Source: Alcaligenaceae bacterium (lineage in GTDB: Bacteria > Pseudomonadota > Gammaproteobacteria > Burkholderiales > Burkholderiaceae_B). Taken from it: a stretch of 9,073 nucleotides of DNA. Shown one piece after another: positions 1 to 5,950 of this stretch. A program made the position numbers and the translations under genes. The DNA lies in assembly GCA_029265335.1 (NCBI GenBank), contig JAJUJN010000066.1, positions 1 through 9,073 of the forward strand. The letters run 5' to 3'. The first letter of the stretch is position 1. The number at the start of each line of letters is the position of its first letter. Under the pieces are notes generated by a model. It made no database searches, was not told the DNA's origin, and was given only the letters and a program-made list of their open reading frames with translations.

Positions 1-1001
1 ATTGGTTTCTGCTGGCTGTTTGCACCATCATTTTCGTTGGCGTCTTCGGCGTCATGTTCTATTCGATCTGGGCGCACCGTAAATCGCGTGGTGCCAAGCC
101 TGCCACTTTCCACGAAAGCGTGGGCGTGGAAGTCGCCTGGACAGTCATCCCGTTCCTCATCGTCATCGGTATGGCCTTGCCCGCCACCAAAACCGTCGTG
201 GCCATGAAAGACACCTCCAACGCCGACGTCACCATCAAGGCCGTGGGCTATCAGTGGATGTGGGGCTACGAATACCTCGATGGCGACGCCACCGGTATCT
301 CCTTCCTTTCCAATCTCTCCACACCAGCCGCCCAAATGGATGGCCTGGAGCCCAAGGGTGTCAACTACCTCCTCGAAGTCGACAACCCCATGGTCGTTCC
401 GGTCGACACCAAGGTGCGCGTGGTGCTTACCGCCGCCGACGTCATCCACTCCTGGATGGTGCCCGCGCTGGGTGTCAAGCAAGACGCTTTCCCCGGCGTA
501 CTGCGCGACACCTGGTTCCGCGCCACCGAAACGGGTGAGTTCCGTGGGCAATGCGCCGAGCTCTGTGGTACGGGTCACGCCTACATGCCTATCGTGGTGA
601 AGGTGGTTGAGCAGCACGAATACGACGCCTGGGTGCAAGAGCAGCAAGCCGCTCTCGTTACCAGCGCTGACGACGCCACCCGCGAATGGGAAGCCGAAGA
701 GCTCTTCGCTCGGGGTGAATCTGTCTACGCTTCACAGTGCGTGGCCTGTCACCAGGCCAACGGTCAGGGCGTTCCAGGAGCCTTCGCGGCCCTCGACGGC
801 AGCGAGATCGTGCTCGGTCCCAAGGGGCCGCAAATCGACATCCTGCTCCACGGCGTGCCCGGCACGGCCATGGCGTCGTTTGCCCAGTTGAGCGACGTCG
901 AGCTGGCGGCAGTATCCACGTATGTCCGCAACGCCTGGAGCAACGACGGCTCCGGCGAGGATCCCGTGGTGCAGCCGAGCGATTTCACGGCCGCGCGCTG
1001 A
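1..1001 (+). CDS. coxB: Cytochrome c oxidase subunit II with fused cytochrome c domain (5' partial)
   Basis: CuA-bearing subunit II, which passes electrons from cytochrome c to CoxA on the periplasmic side. The left window edge cuts the gene: the frame is open from base 3 and 332 codons are visible, so the signal peptide and first few dozen residues are missing. An ATG at 54 lies inside the first membrane helix and is not the real start. Two membrane helices come first (about 3-71 and 132-197). The cupredoxin domain follows, with the CuA ligands: His at 447, then the motif CAELCGTGHAYM with Cys 552 and 564, His 576 and Met 585. After a linker comes a class I cytochrome c domain with CVACH at 738-752 and a probable axial Met at 870 (GTAMASF). 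This caa3-like fusion is usual in Burkholderiales. The stop is TGA 999-1001, and coxA starts 113 bases downstream. Confidence 0.97.
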   Translation, partial: WFLLAVCTIIFVGVFGVMFYSIWAHRKSRGAKPATFHESVGVEVAWTVIPFLIVIGMALPATKTVVAMKDTSNADVTIKAVGYQWMWGYEYLDGDATGISFLSNLSTPAAQMDGLEPKGVNYLLEVDNPMVVPVDTKVRVVLTAADVIHSWMVPALGVKQDAFPGVLRDTWFRATETGEFRGQCAELCGTGHAYMPIVVKVVEQHEYDAWVQEQQAALVTSADDATREWEAEELFARGESVYASQCVACHQANGQGVPGAFAALDGSEIVLGPKGPQIDILLHGVPGTAMASFAQLSDVELAAVSTYVRNAWSNDGSGEDPVVQPSDFTAAR

Positions 1002-1003
1002 TT

Positions 1004-1038
1004 AACCCGATCTGCCCGGGCGCATCAGCGGCCGGGTT
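1004..1038 (+). other. Imperfect intercistronic inverted repeat between coxB and coxA
   Basis: AACCCG (1004-1009) is the reverse complement of CGGGTT (1033-1038). The stem can be extended by GCC 1014-1016 pairing with GGC 1030-1032 if four bases bulge out. No T-run follows, so this is not a typical intrinsic terminator. It could be an mRNA-stabilising or partial-attenuation hairpin in the 113-base gap, or chance in GC-rich DNA. The rest of the gap shows only the coxA ribosome binding site. Confidence 0.25.
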
Positions 1039-1114
1039 CCATGAGTCTTGTGAGAATGCCACGTCGAAACCGCAGCACCCAAGCGACGAGGTTACGCAGT
1101 AAGGAGCCACTACC

Positions 1115-2716
1115 ATGAGTAGCACCGCAATCGACCACGTGCCGGCCGGCGACGCGCAAGGTCACGACCACGCCCACGACACGCCTCACGGTTGGCGGCG
1201 CTGGCTGTTAGCCACCAACCATAAAGACATCGGCACCATGTACCTGGTGTTTTCGTTCACCATGCTGTTGGTGGGCGGAACCCTGGCCTTGCTGTTGCGC
1301 ACCGAGTTGTTCTCGCCGGGCATCCAGTTCTTCCAGCCCGAGCTCTTCAACCAGTTCACCACCATGCATGGCGTCATCATGGTGTTCGGCGCCATCATGC
1401 CGGCCTTCGTGGGCTTTGCGAACTGGATGATCCCGTTGCAGATCGGCGCGTCCGATATGGCGTTCGCGCGCATGAACAACTTCAGTTTCTGGTTGTTGCC
1501 GGTGGGGGGCATTCTGCTGGTCACGTCCTTCTTCGTACCTGGCGGCGCCACCGCTGCCGGCTGGACGCTCTACGCCCCGCTTTCGGTGCAAATGGGCATC
1601 GGCATGGATCTCGCCATCTTCGCCCTGCACCTCATGGGGGCGTCGTCCATCATGGGTGCCATCAACATCATCGTCACGGTGCTCAATATGCGCGCACCGG
1701 GCATGACGCTCATGAAAATGCCCATGTTCTGCTGGACATGGCTCATCACGGCCTATCTGCTCATCGCGGTCATGCCGGTGCTGGCTGGCGCCATCACCAT
1801 GATTCTCACCGATCGGCACTTCGGTACGGCGTTCTTCAACGCGGCCGCCGGTGGCGACCCGGTGCTTTACCAGCACATCTTCTGGTTCTTCGGGCACCCC
1901 GAGGTTTACATCATGATTCTGCCGGCTTTCGGCATCGTCTCCATGATCGTGCCTGCCTTCGCCCGCAAGCCGCTCTTTGGTTACGCCTCCATGGTGTACG
2001 CCACGGCCGCCATCGCCATTCTGTCGTTCCTGGTGTGGGCACACCACATGTTCACCACCGGCATGCCGGTGATGGGGCAGCTCTTCTTCATGTACGCCAC
2101 CTTGCTGATCGCCATCCCCACCGGGGTCAAGATCTTCAACTGGGTGGCCACCATGTGGCGCGGCTCCCTCAGCTTCGAAACGCCCATGCTCTTTGCCATC
2201 GGCTTCATCTTCGTGTTTACCATCGGTGGGCTCACCGGCATCGTTCTGGCCATTGCCCCCATCGACGTGCAGGTGCACGACACCTACTACGTGGTGGCTC
2301 ACTTCCACTACGTGCTGGTGGCCGGCTCATTGTTCGCGCTTTTCGGCGGCACTTACTACTGGTTGCCCAAATGGACAGGCACCATGTACGACGAGCGGCT
2401 GGGCAAGCTCCACTTCTGGTCGTCGATGATCTCTTTCAACATCGCCTTCTTCCCCATGCACTTCATGGGCCTGGCGGGCATGCCGCGTCGCTACGCCGAC
2501 TACGCCGTGCAGTTCACCGACTTCCACCGCATCGCCACGATTGGTTCGTTCTGGTTCGGTCTGTCGCAGCTTATTTTCATCTGGATCGTGATCAAATGCT
2601 GGCGCGGTCAGGGTGAGCCGGCTCCGGCCAACCCCTGGGAAACCGAAGGTCTCGAATGGACGGTGCCCTCGCCGGCTCCCCACCATACGTTCGAAACCCC
2701 GCCCATGGTGAAGTGA
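1115..2716 (+). CDS. coxA: Cytochrome c oxidase subunit I (aa3-type, A1 family)
   Basis: Catalytic subunit that reduces O2 to water and pumps protons, holding heme a, heme a3 and CuB; also called ctaD. It has 533 residues, normal for the family, and about 12 membrane helices. Key residues by family comparison: His85 (TMHG) and His398 for heme a, His396 for heme a3, and His261, His310 and His311 for CuB. Tyr265 in GHPEVY is the cross-linked tyrosine and Glu263 in the same motif marks an A1-type oxidase. D-pathway Asp114 and Asn121, K-pathway Lys339 and the propionate-binding MPRRY arginines (458-459) are all present, so the enzyme looks fully active. Start: ATG 1115 follows a strong AAGGAG at 1101-1106 with an 8-base spacer. 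The cytoplasmic N-terminus is His-rich ([11 protein letters not shown], 16-26). The stop TGA (2714-2716) directly abuts the next start codon in the same frame. Confidence 0.98.
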   Translation: MSSTAIDHVPAGDAQGHDHAHDTPHGWRRWLLATNHKDIGTMYLVFSFTMLLVGGTLALLLRTELFSPGIQFFQPELFNQFTTMHGVIMVFGAIMPAFVGFANWMIPLQIGASDMAFARMNNFSFWLLPVGGILLVTSFFVPGGATAAGWTLYAPLSVQMGIGMDLAIFALHLMGASSIMGAINIIVTVLNMRAPGMTLMKMPMFCWTWLITAYLLIAVMPVLAGAITMILTDRHFGTAFFNAAAGGDPVLYQHIFWFFGHPEVYIMILPAFGIVSMIVPAFARKPLFGYASMVYATAAIAILSFLVWAHHMFTTGMPVMGQLFFMYATLLIAIPTGVKIFNWVATMWRGSLSFETPMLFAIGFIFVFTIGGLTGIVLAIAPIDVQVHDTYYVVAHFHYVLVAGSLFALFGGTYYWLPKWTGTMYDERLGKLHFWSSMISFNIAFFPMHFMGLAGMPRRYADYAVQFTDFHRIATIGSFWFGLSQLIFIWIVIKCWRGQGEPAPANPWETEGLEWTVPSPAPHHTFETPPMVK

Positions 2717-2830
2717 GTGAAAACAGAAGAACAGCGTCGCCGCAATCGCCGTACCGGCCTTATCCTGGCATCCGTTGCCTTGGCCTTTCTGGTCGGTTAC
2801 ATCGCGCGACGCTGGTTGTTGGGGGTATAG
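2717..2830 (+). CDS. Small single-helix membrane protein, probable cytochrome oxidase small assembly protein
   Basis: A 37-residue open frame starting with GTG at 2717, the base after the coxA stop, and ending with TAG 2828-2830. The first third is very basic (KTEEQRRRNRRTG); one hydrophobic helix follows (about residues 14-29, LILASVALAFLVGYI), then a short basic tail (ARRWLLGV). By the positive-inside rule the N-terminus should be cytoplasmic. Position, size and charge pattern match the tiny 'cytochrome oxidase small assembly protein' found after coxA in Burkholderiales; this is recognition by pattern, not a database match. No ATG is available and the upstream codon is a stop, so GTG is the only start that keeps the basic end. 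Translation is probably coupled to coxA. The exact role is not known to me. Confidence 0.75.
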   Translation: MKTEEQRRRNRRTGLILASVALAFLVGYIARRWLLGV

Positions 2831-2840
2831 GTAAACCGGT

Positions 2841-3056
2841 ATGAGTGATGAGCACCGCAAGGCCACCGAACGCAAGGCTAGCCTTGGCCAAACCGTCAGA
2901 GCGGTATTGTGGGGCATGTTCGGTGTGCGTCGTGGCTCGGAGTATCACCGCGACAGCTCTTCGCTCAACCCGGTACATTTGATCATTGCAGCTTTTATCG
3001 CCGTTTTCTTGCTGGTTGTGTTGTTGATTTTCGTTGCGCGGTGGGCAGCGGGTTAG
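2841..3056 (+). CDS. DUF2970 family small membrane protein
   Basis: A 71-residue protein with a polar N-terminal half and one strong C-terminal membrane helix (about residues 47-68, ending in VARWAAG). The segment around residues 15-30 (LGQTVRAVLWGMFGVRRG) and the NPVHLI stretch before the helix are what I recognise as the DUF2970 pattern, a family that occurs between coxA/ctaG and coxC in Burkholderiales cox operons. Its function is unknown; the location suggests a role in oxidase assembly or stability. The ATG at 2841 lies 10 bases after the stop of the small upstream gene. The only ribosome-binding-like sequence is a weak AGG at 2829-2831, so translational coupling is likely. The downstream gap to coxC is 104 bases and holds no gene that I can see. 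Confidence 0.85.
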   Translation: MSDEHRKATERKASLGQTVRAVLWGMFGVRRGSEYHRDSSSLNPVHLIIAAFIAVFLLVVLLIFVARWAAG

Positions 3057-3160
3057 CTTCGCCAGCTTTCTAAAATCGGCATGAACAGCCCGAGTTTATT
3101 TACAATTAACAACGTCCGTTTCGTGGTGTCAAACCCGGCAGGAATCGTAGGAGAATCGTC

Positions 3161-4033
3161 ATGAGTGCCAGCCAACCGGCTCCGCGTCAGGAGGCGCCGT
3201 ACTATTATGTTCCTGGCTTGTCCAGCCATCCGGTGCGCACCAGCCTGTCGTTTCTGCTGCTGGCGTTCAGTCTCACGCTGTGGTTCAACGGCATCATCAA
3301 CGGCTGGCTCACGCTTGTAGCCATTATCTGTTTGCTGGTTTCGCTGTATTTCTGGTTCGGCGAAGCCATTCGCGAATCCGAGGCGGGTCTGTACAGCAAG
3401 CGGGTCGATAGCGCCTACCGATGGAGCATGGCCTGGTTCATCTTCTCCGAGGTCATGTTCTTCAGTGTGCTGTTTGGCGCACTGTTCTACGCTCGTTACT
3501 TCACCACGCCACTGCTGGGCGATCTCGATCACAACCTGTATCTGTGGCCAGCGTTCAACGCCATCTGGCCGCACGGCGGGCCGGCCGGCGTGGTAGATCC
3601 GTTCGCCATCATGGGCCCCTTCTGGTTGCCCACCATCAACACCGCTCTGCTGCTGGCTTCGGGCGTTACCCTTACCATTTCGCACCACGCGCTCATCGCC
3701 GACCGGCGCAACAAGGCCATTCTTTGGCTGGCCATCACGGTGCTGCTGGGCGCTACCTTCCTGTGCTGCCAGGCTTACGAATACATCCACGCATACCGCG
3801 ACCTCAACCTCAAGTTCGATTCCGGTATCTTCGGCTCTACCTTCTATATGCTCACCGGGTTTCACGGCTTTCACGTGTTCATCGGGGGCTTGATGTTGTC
3901 GGTGATTCTGTTCCGCCTCATCCGCGGCGACTTCACCTCCGAAAAGCACTTCGGGTTTGAAGGCGCAGCCTGGTACTGGCACTTTGTTGATGTGGTGTGG
4001 CTCGGCCTCTACATCGTGGTTTACTGGATGTAG
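3161..4033 (+). CDS. coxC: Cytochrome c oxidase subunit III
   Basis: Core subunit III (also ctaE), which has no redox cofactor and stabilises CoxA and its proton-uptake pathway. The 290 residues form seven predicted membrane helices. Family hallmarks are visible: PYYYVPGLSSHP at the N-terminus, the conserved glutamate Glu97 in FSEVMFF, the QAYEY segment (204-208), GSTFYMLTGFHGFHV (225-239) and the C-terminal WYWHFVDVVWL (271-281). A good ribosome binding site, TAGGAG at 3148-3153 with a 7-base spacer, supports ATG 3161. The length is slightly over that of many family members, partly from an extended loop around residues 118-150. It is the last gene of the structural block, and a GC-rich hairpin begins seven bases after its stop codon. 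Confidence 0.97.
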   Translation: MSASQPAPRQEAPYYYVPGLSSHPVRTSLSFLLLAFSLTLWFNGIINGWLTLVAIICLLVSLYFWFGEAIRESEAGLYSKRVDSAYRWSMAWFIFSEVMFFSVLFGALFYARYFTTPLLGDLDHNLYLWPAFNAIWPHGGPAGVVDPFAIMGPFWLPTINTALLLASGVTLTISHHALIADRRNKAILWLAITVLLGATFLCCQAYEYIHAYRDLNLKFDSGIFGSTFYMLTGFHGFHVFIGGLMLSVILFRLIRGDFTSEKHFGFEGAAWYWHFVDVVWLGLYIVVYWM

Positions 4034-4039
4034 TTACCC

Positions 4040-4060
4040 GCCGGCCTATCGCAGGCCGGC
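4040..4060 (+). terminator. GC-rich hairpin just after coxC
   Basis: GCCGGCCT (4040-4047) and AGGCCGGC (4053-4060) form a perfect 8-bp stem with a 5-base loop, seven bases past the coxC stop. It sits at the end of the structural block, where the operon is interrupted by an opposite-strand gene, so transcript termination or 3'-end protection is plausible. No T-run follows, which argues against a strong intrinsic terminator. The remaining bases up to 4203 contain no gene, promoter or repeat that I can support. Confidence 0.5.
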
Positions 4061-4203
4061 AATCTGAAGTTGCCGCGGCCCGCAACCATGATGCGAGTGC
4101 GGGCGGCGCGGCTTTATCACCGGGCCAGGGCAAAGGTCAAGGGCCAACCCCTCCACCGCGCTTTGCCACGGTCGGTCATCAGGGTTTTGATATTGAATTT
4201 GCG

Positions 4204-4221
4204 CCTACCGCACTCGGTAGG
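4204..4221 (-). terminator. Small hairpin across the stop codon of the DUF2909 gene
   Basis: CCTACCG (4204-4210) and CGGTAGG (4215-4221) form a perfect 7-bp stem with a 4-base loop. It spans the last codons and the stop (4205-4207, read on the minus strand) of the DUF2909 gene. It could act in 3'-end formation of that short transcript, which converges on coxC. There is no T-run on either side, so the terminator role is only a suggestion. Confidence 0.3.
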
Positions 4222-4417
4222 TAATTCCGGTGCTCTCTATCCAACCCAGCTGATGGGCGAGCAATAGCAGCAAGAAGAGCGACACCGAAAGCCCGATGCG
4301 CCAGGTCAGTGCTTTTACGGTGCGCTTGCCAGTGCCGTGGTCCTTGATCAGATACAGAAGGGCCGAGCCCAGGCTCACCAGAATGCCGGCAAAGATTAGT
4401 GCTACCACAATGCGCAT
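4205..4417 (-). CDS. DUF2909 family twin-transmembrane protein
   Basis: A 70-residue protein made almost entirely of two membrane helices (about residues 3-23 and 43-61) joined by a short basic loop (IKDHGTGKRTVKALTWR). The pattern, with GSALLYL ending the first helix and LAHQLGWI ending the second, is what I recognise as DUF2909, the 'twin transmembrane protein' found near coxC and SURF1 in Burkholderiales. No function is established to my knowledge. The gene runs opposite to all cox genes around it and so splits the locus into two transcription units. The ATG (4417-4415) has a clear AGGAG on the minus strand (4428-4424) with a 6-base spacer. Confidence 0.85.
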   Translation of the reverse strand: MRIVVALIFAGILVSLGSALLYLIKDHGTGKRTVKALTWRIGLSVSLFLLLLLAHQLGWIESTGITYRVR

Positions 4418-4444
4418 GTCACGCTCCTGTCAATCCCCCATTAT
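4416..4444 (+). promoter_or_regulatory. Candidate sigma70-type promoter for the SURF1 operon
   Basis: SURF1 is preceded by an opposite-strand gene, so its operon needs a promoter in 4418-4524. The best match that I see is ATGTCA (4416-4421), 17 bases, then CATTAT (4439-4444), four of six consensus matches in each box. Transcription would begin near 4451, leaving a leader of about 74 bases. This was found by eye; chance matches of this quality are common. Confidence 0.3.
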
Positions 4445-4469
4445 CGCAGCTTGCCGGCATCGCATTCAG
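4440..4469 (-). promoter_or_regulatory. Candidate promoter for the DUF2909 gene
   Basis: On the minus strand a good -10 box, GATAAT (4445-4440), lies 22 bases before the DUF2909 start codon. An 18-base spacer separates it from a weak -35 box, CTGAAT (4469-4464). The -10 box overlaps that of the candidate plus-strand promoter, so the two could not be occupied at once. This is a by-eye match only. Confidence 0.3.
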
Positions 4470-4524
4470 CGTTGTGTGTTCATCGGCTTCCGGGCGTTGG
4501 GCGCACGTACGAACGTAAAGCAAT

Positions 4525-5367
4525 ATGCCTGCTGAAACAGCAACAAGCCATCGTCGCTCGGTGAAGCGTGGCCGCTCCACCGTGCTGGCGGTTGTGTTGC
4601 TGTTGCTCACCGGCCTGGTCACCGCACGCCTGGGTCTGTGGCAGCTCGATCGTGCCGCACAAAAGCGTGAGCTGGCGCATGCTCTGGAATCCGGCCGCGA
4701 GCAGGCTCCCCTCGCTCTGGGGCCTCACACCACCTCGGCTCAGTTGACGCCTTGGCGGCCGGCCTGGGTGCAAGGTGTCTGGCTGCTCGATACAACGGTG
4801 CTGGTCGATAACCGGTCGCATGAAGGGCGTCCGGGCTACTGGGTGGTTACCGCGCTGTGCGTCTTGTCACCCGATGCGCCGCGTTTGGATTTTGATCCCC
4901 GCTTCGAAGCCGTGGCCTGCGAAAGGGCGGTGGCAGTATTACGCGGTTGGGTGCCCAGGCCACGACCCAGCGCGTCGGTGGCTGAGCAGCCCGAGATTCC
5001 TGAACCTCCGCTCTACGACACGGTCGAAGGCGAGCTGTTGACGCACGTGCCGGAGCGTTTCGAGTTGAGCGTGATCACGGGAGACGAGCTGCCCCCGTTG
5101 GATTTCAGTCAAGCGGGGGTGCCCGTGGTGCAGAATTTGCACCTCGACGACTACGCGCGGGCTACGGGCCTGTCTCTGTTGCCCATGGTGCTCCAACAAA
5201 CGGGCGACAACGCCGACGGCTTGAGCCGGCAGTGGGAAGGCCCGCCCGTGAACATCGACACCCATCGCGGCTACGCGCTGCAATGGTTTTCATTTGCGGC
5301 GATCGCCTGGATCGCCATGGGAGTTCTCCTTGTCAAAGCCATCATCCGCAGGCGCCAGGGGCGCTGA
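4525..5367 (+). CDS. SURF1 family cytochrome oxidase biogenesis protein
   Basis: Inner-membrane assembly factor of the SURF1/Shy1 family, implicated in heme a insertion into subunit I. The 280 residues have the family layout: an N-terminal membrane helix (about 18-36) followed by LGLWQLDRAAQK (36-47), a large periplasmic domain, and a C-terminal helix (about 254-272) preceded by HRGYALQWFSFA. The VDNRSHEGRPGYWV segment (94-107) and LRGWVPR (139-145) are also typical. Between them lies an extra loop of about 20 residues with two cysteines, Cys112 and Cys132. ATG 4525 is the earliest possible ATG because an in-frame TAA lies at 4516-4518; the ribosome binding site is weak. It is the first gene of the biogenesis operon and overlaps the next by 38 bases. 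Confidence 0.93.
   Translation: MPAETATSHRRSVKRGRSTVLAVVLLLLTGLVTARLGLWQLDRAAQKRELAHALESGREQAPLALGPHTTSAQLTPWRPAWVQGVWLLDTTVLVDNRSHEGRPGYWVVTALCVLSPDAPRLDFDPRFEAVACERAVAVLRGWVPRPRPSASVAEQPEIPEPPLYDTVEGELLTHVPERFELSVITGDELPPLDFSQAGVPVVQNLHLDDYARATGLSLLPMVLQQTGDNADGLSRQWEGPPVNIDTHRGYALQWFSFAAIAWIAMGVLLVKAIIRRRQGR
5319..5323 (+). promoter_or_regulatory. Ribosome binding site that sets a TTG start
   Basis: GGGAG at 5319-5323, inside the end of the SURF1 gene, lies six bases before TTG 5330. The next gene has no ATG ahead of its membrane helix. This site therefore supports TTG 5330 over the more upstream in-frame TTG at 5294. Confidence 0.55.
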
Positions 5368-5950
5368 GCCTCGCCAGCGAAAACTCTGGCCCCTTTGGGC
5401 TGTTTTGTTCATTGCATTGGCGCCCGTGGTGGCCGCCGTGCTGCTCTACCTGAATCCCCAGTGGATGCCCAGCGAGCGTCACAATTATGGTGAGCTGCTG
5501 GCGCCACAGGTGGATGTTCCGCCCGCCGAACAACTGGCACTCACCACCCTGGATGGCGAGCCCTTCGACCTGCGCTCGTTGAAAAGCCAATGGGTGATGA
5601 TCACCGCCGATGAGGCGGCCTGCCCCGAAGATTGCGCCCGCAAGCTTTTTATCATGCGGCAAACTCATGCGAGCACAGGCAAGAACGTGGTGCGCATCGA
5701 ACGGGTGTGGTTGGTGACCGGCAACGATCCGGTACCGCAGAAAGTGCTCGAAGCCTATCCGGGCATGCATATGCTCCGTGTGCAAAATCCCGACCAACTG
5801 CGCAATCTGTTTGGCGACACACCGGCGCAAAACCATATCTGGATGATCGATCCGCTCAACCATCTGATGCTGCAATTTCCGGAAGACGCCGACCCCATCC
5901 GGGTGCGCAAAGATCTTGGTCGCCTATTGTTTGCCTCACAGGTGGGTTAG
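5330..5950 (+). CDS. SCO-like thioredoxin-fold membrane protein of the cox locus
   Basis: A membrane-anchored protein of 206 residues from the proposed TTG 5330 (the frame is open further upstream). A basic N-terminus leads into one helix (about residues 19-41), then a periplasmic domain. I see a SCO/thioredoxin-like arrangement: CPEDC (Cys98, Cys102), the WLVTGNDPVPQKVLEAY stretch (127-143) where SCO proteins have [12 protein letters not shown], and NHIWMIDP (168-175) where SCO has [11 protein letters not shown], which places His169 near the SCO metal-ligand histidine. Similar genes sit between SURF1 and COX15 in other Burkholderiales and are often left hypothetical. Inference: a divergent copper chaperone or thiol-disulfide reductase for CoxB. 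It overlaps SURF1 by 38 bases and abuts COX15, so it is cotranscribed with the assembly genes. Confidence 0.8.
   Translation: MSKPSSAGARGAEPRQRKLWPLWAVLFIALAPVVAAVLLYLNPQWMPSERHNYGELLAPQVDVPPAEQLALTTLDGEPFDLRSLKSQWVMITADEAACPEDCARKLFIMRQTHASTGKNVVRIERVWLVTGNDPVPQKVLEAYPGMHMLRVQNPDQLRNLFGDTPAQNHIWMIDPLNHLMLQFPEDADPIRVRKDLGRLLFASQVG

Noticed and set aside
1208..2308. Open frame of 366 codons on the minus strand opposite coxA
   Set aside because: Its translation is rich in His, Asp, Glu, Arg and Gly with no membrane or domain pattern, as expected from the complement of a GC-rich membrane-protein gene. coxA on the plus strand is certain.
3057..3160. Internal promoter ahead of coxC
   Set aside because: The AT-richer stretch around 3096-3114 contains a TTTACA, but no -10-like box at a suitable distance. 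Only the coxC ribosome binding site is convincing.
3053..3982. Open frame of 309 codons on the minus strand opposite coxC
   Set aside because: It is a shadow of coxC with low-complexity charged composition and no recognisable domain.
4070..4267. Possible small gene or ctaG remnant in the gap after coxC
   Set aside because: The frames here give Arg/Ala/Pro-rich peptides with no Cox11 motif, no good ribosome binding site, and overlap with the DUF2909 gene. I treat 4061-4203 as non-coding.
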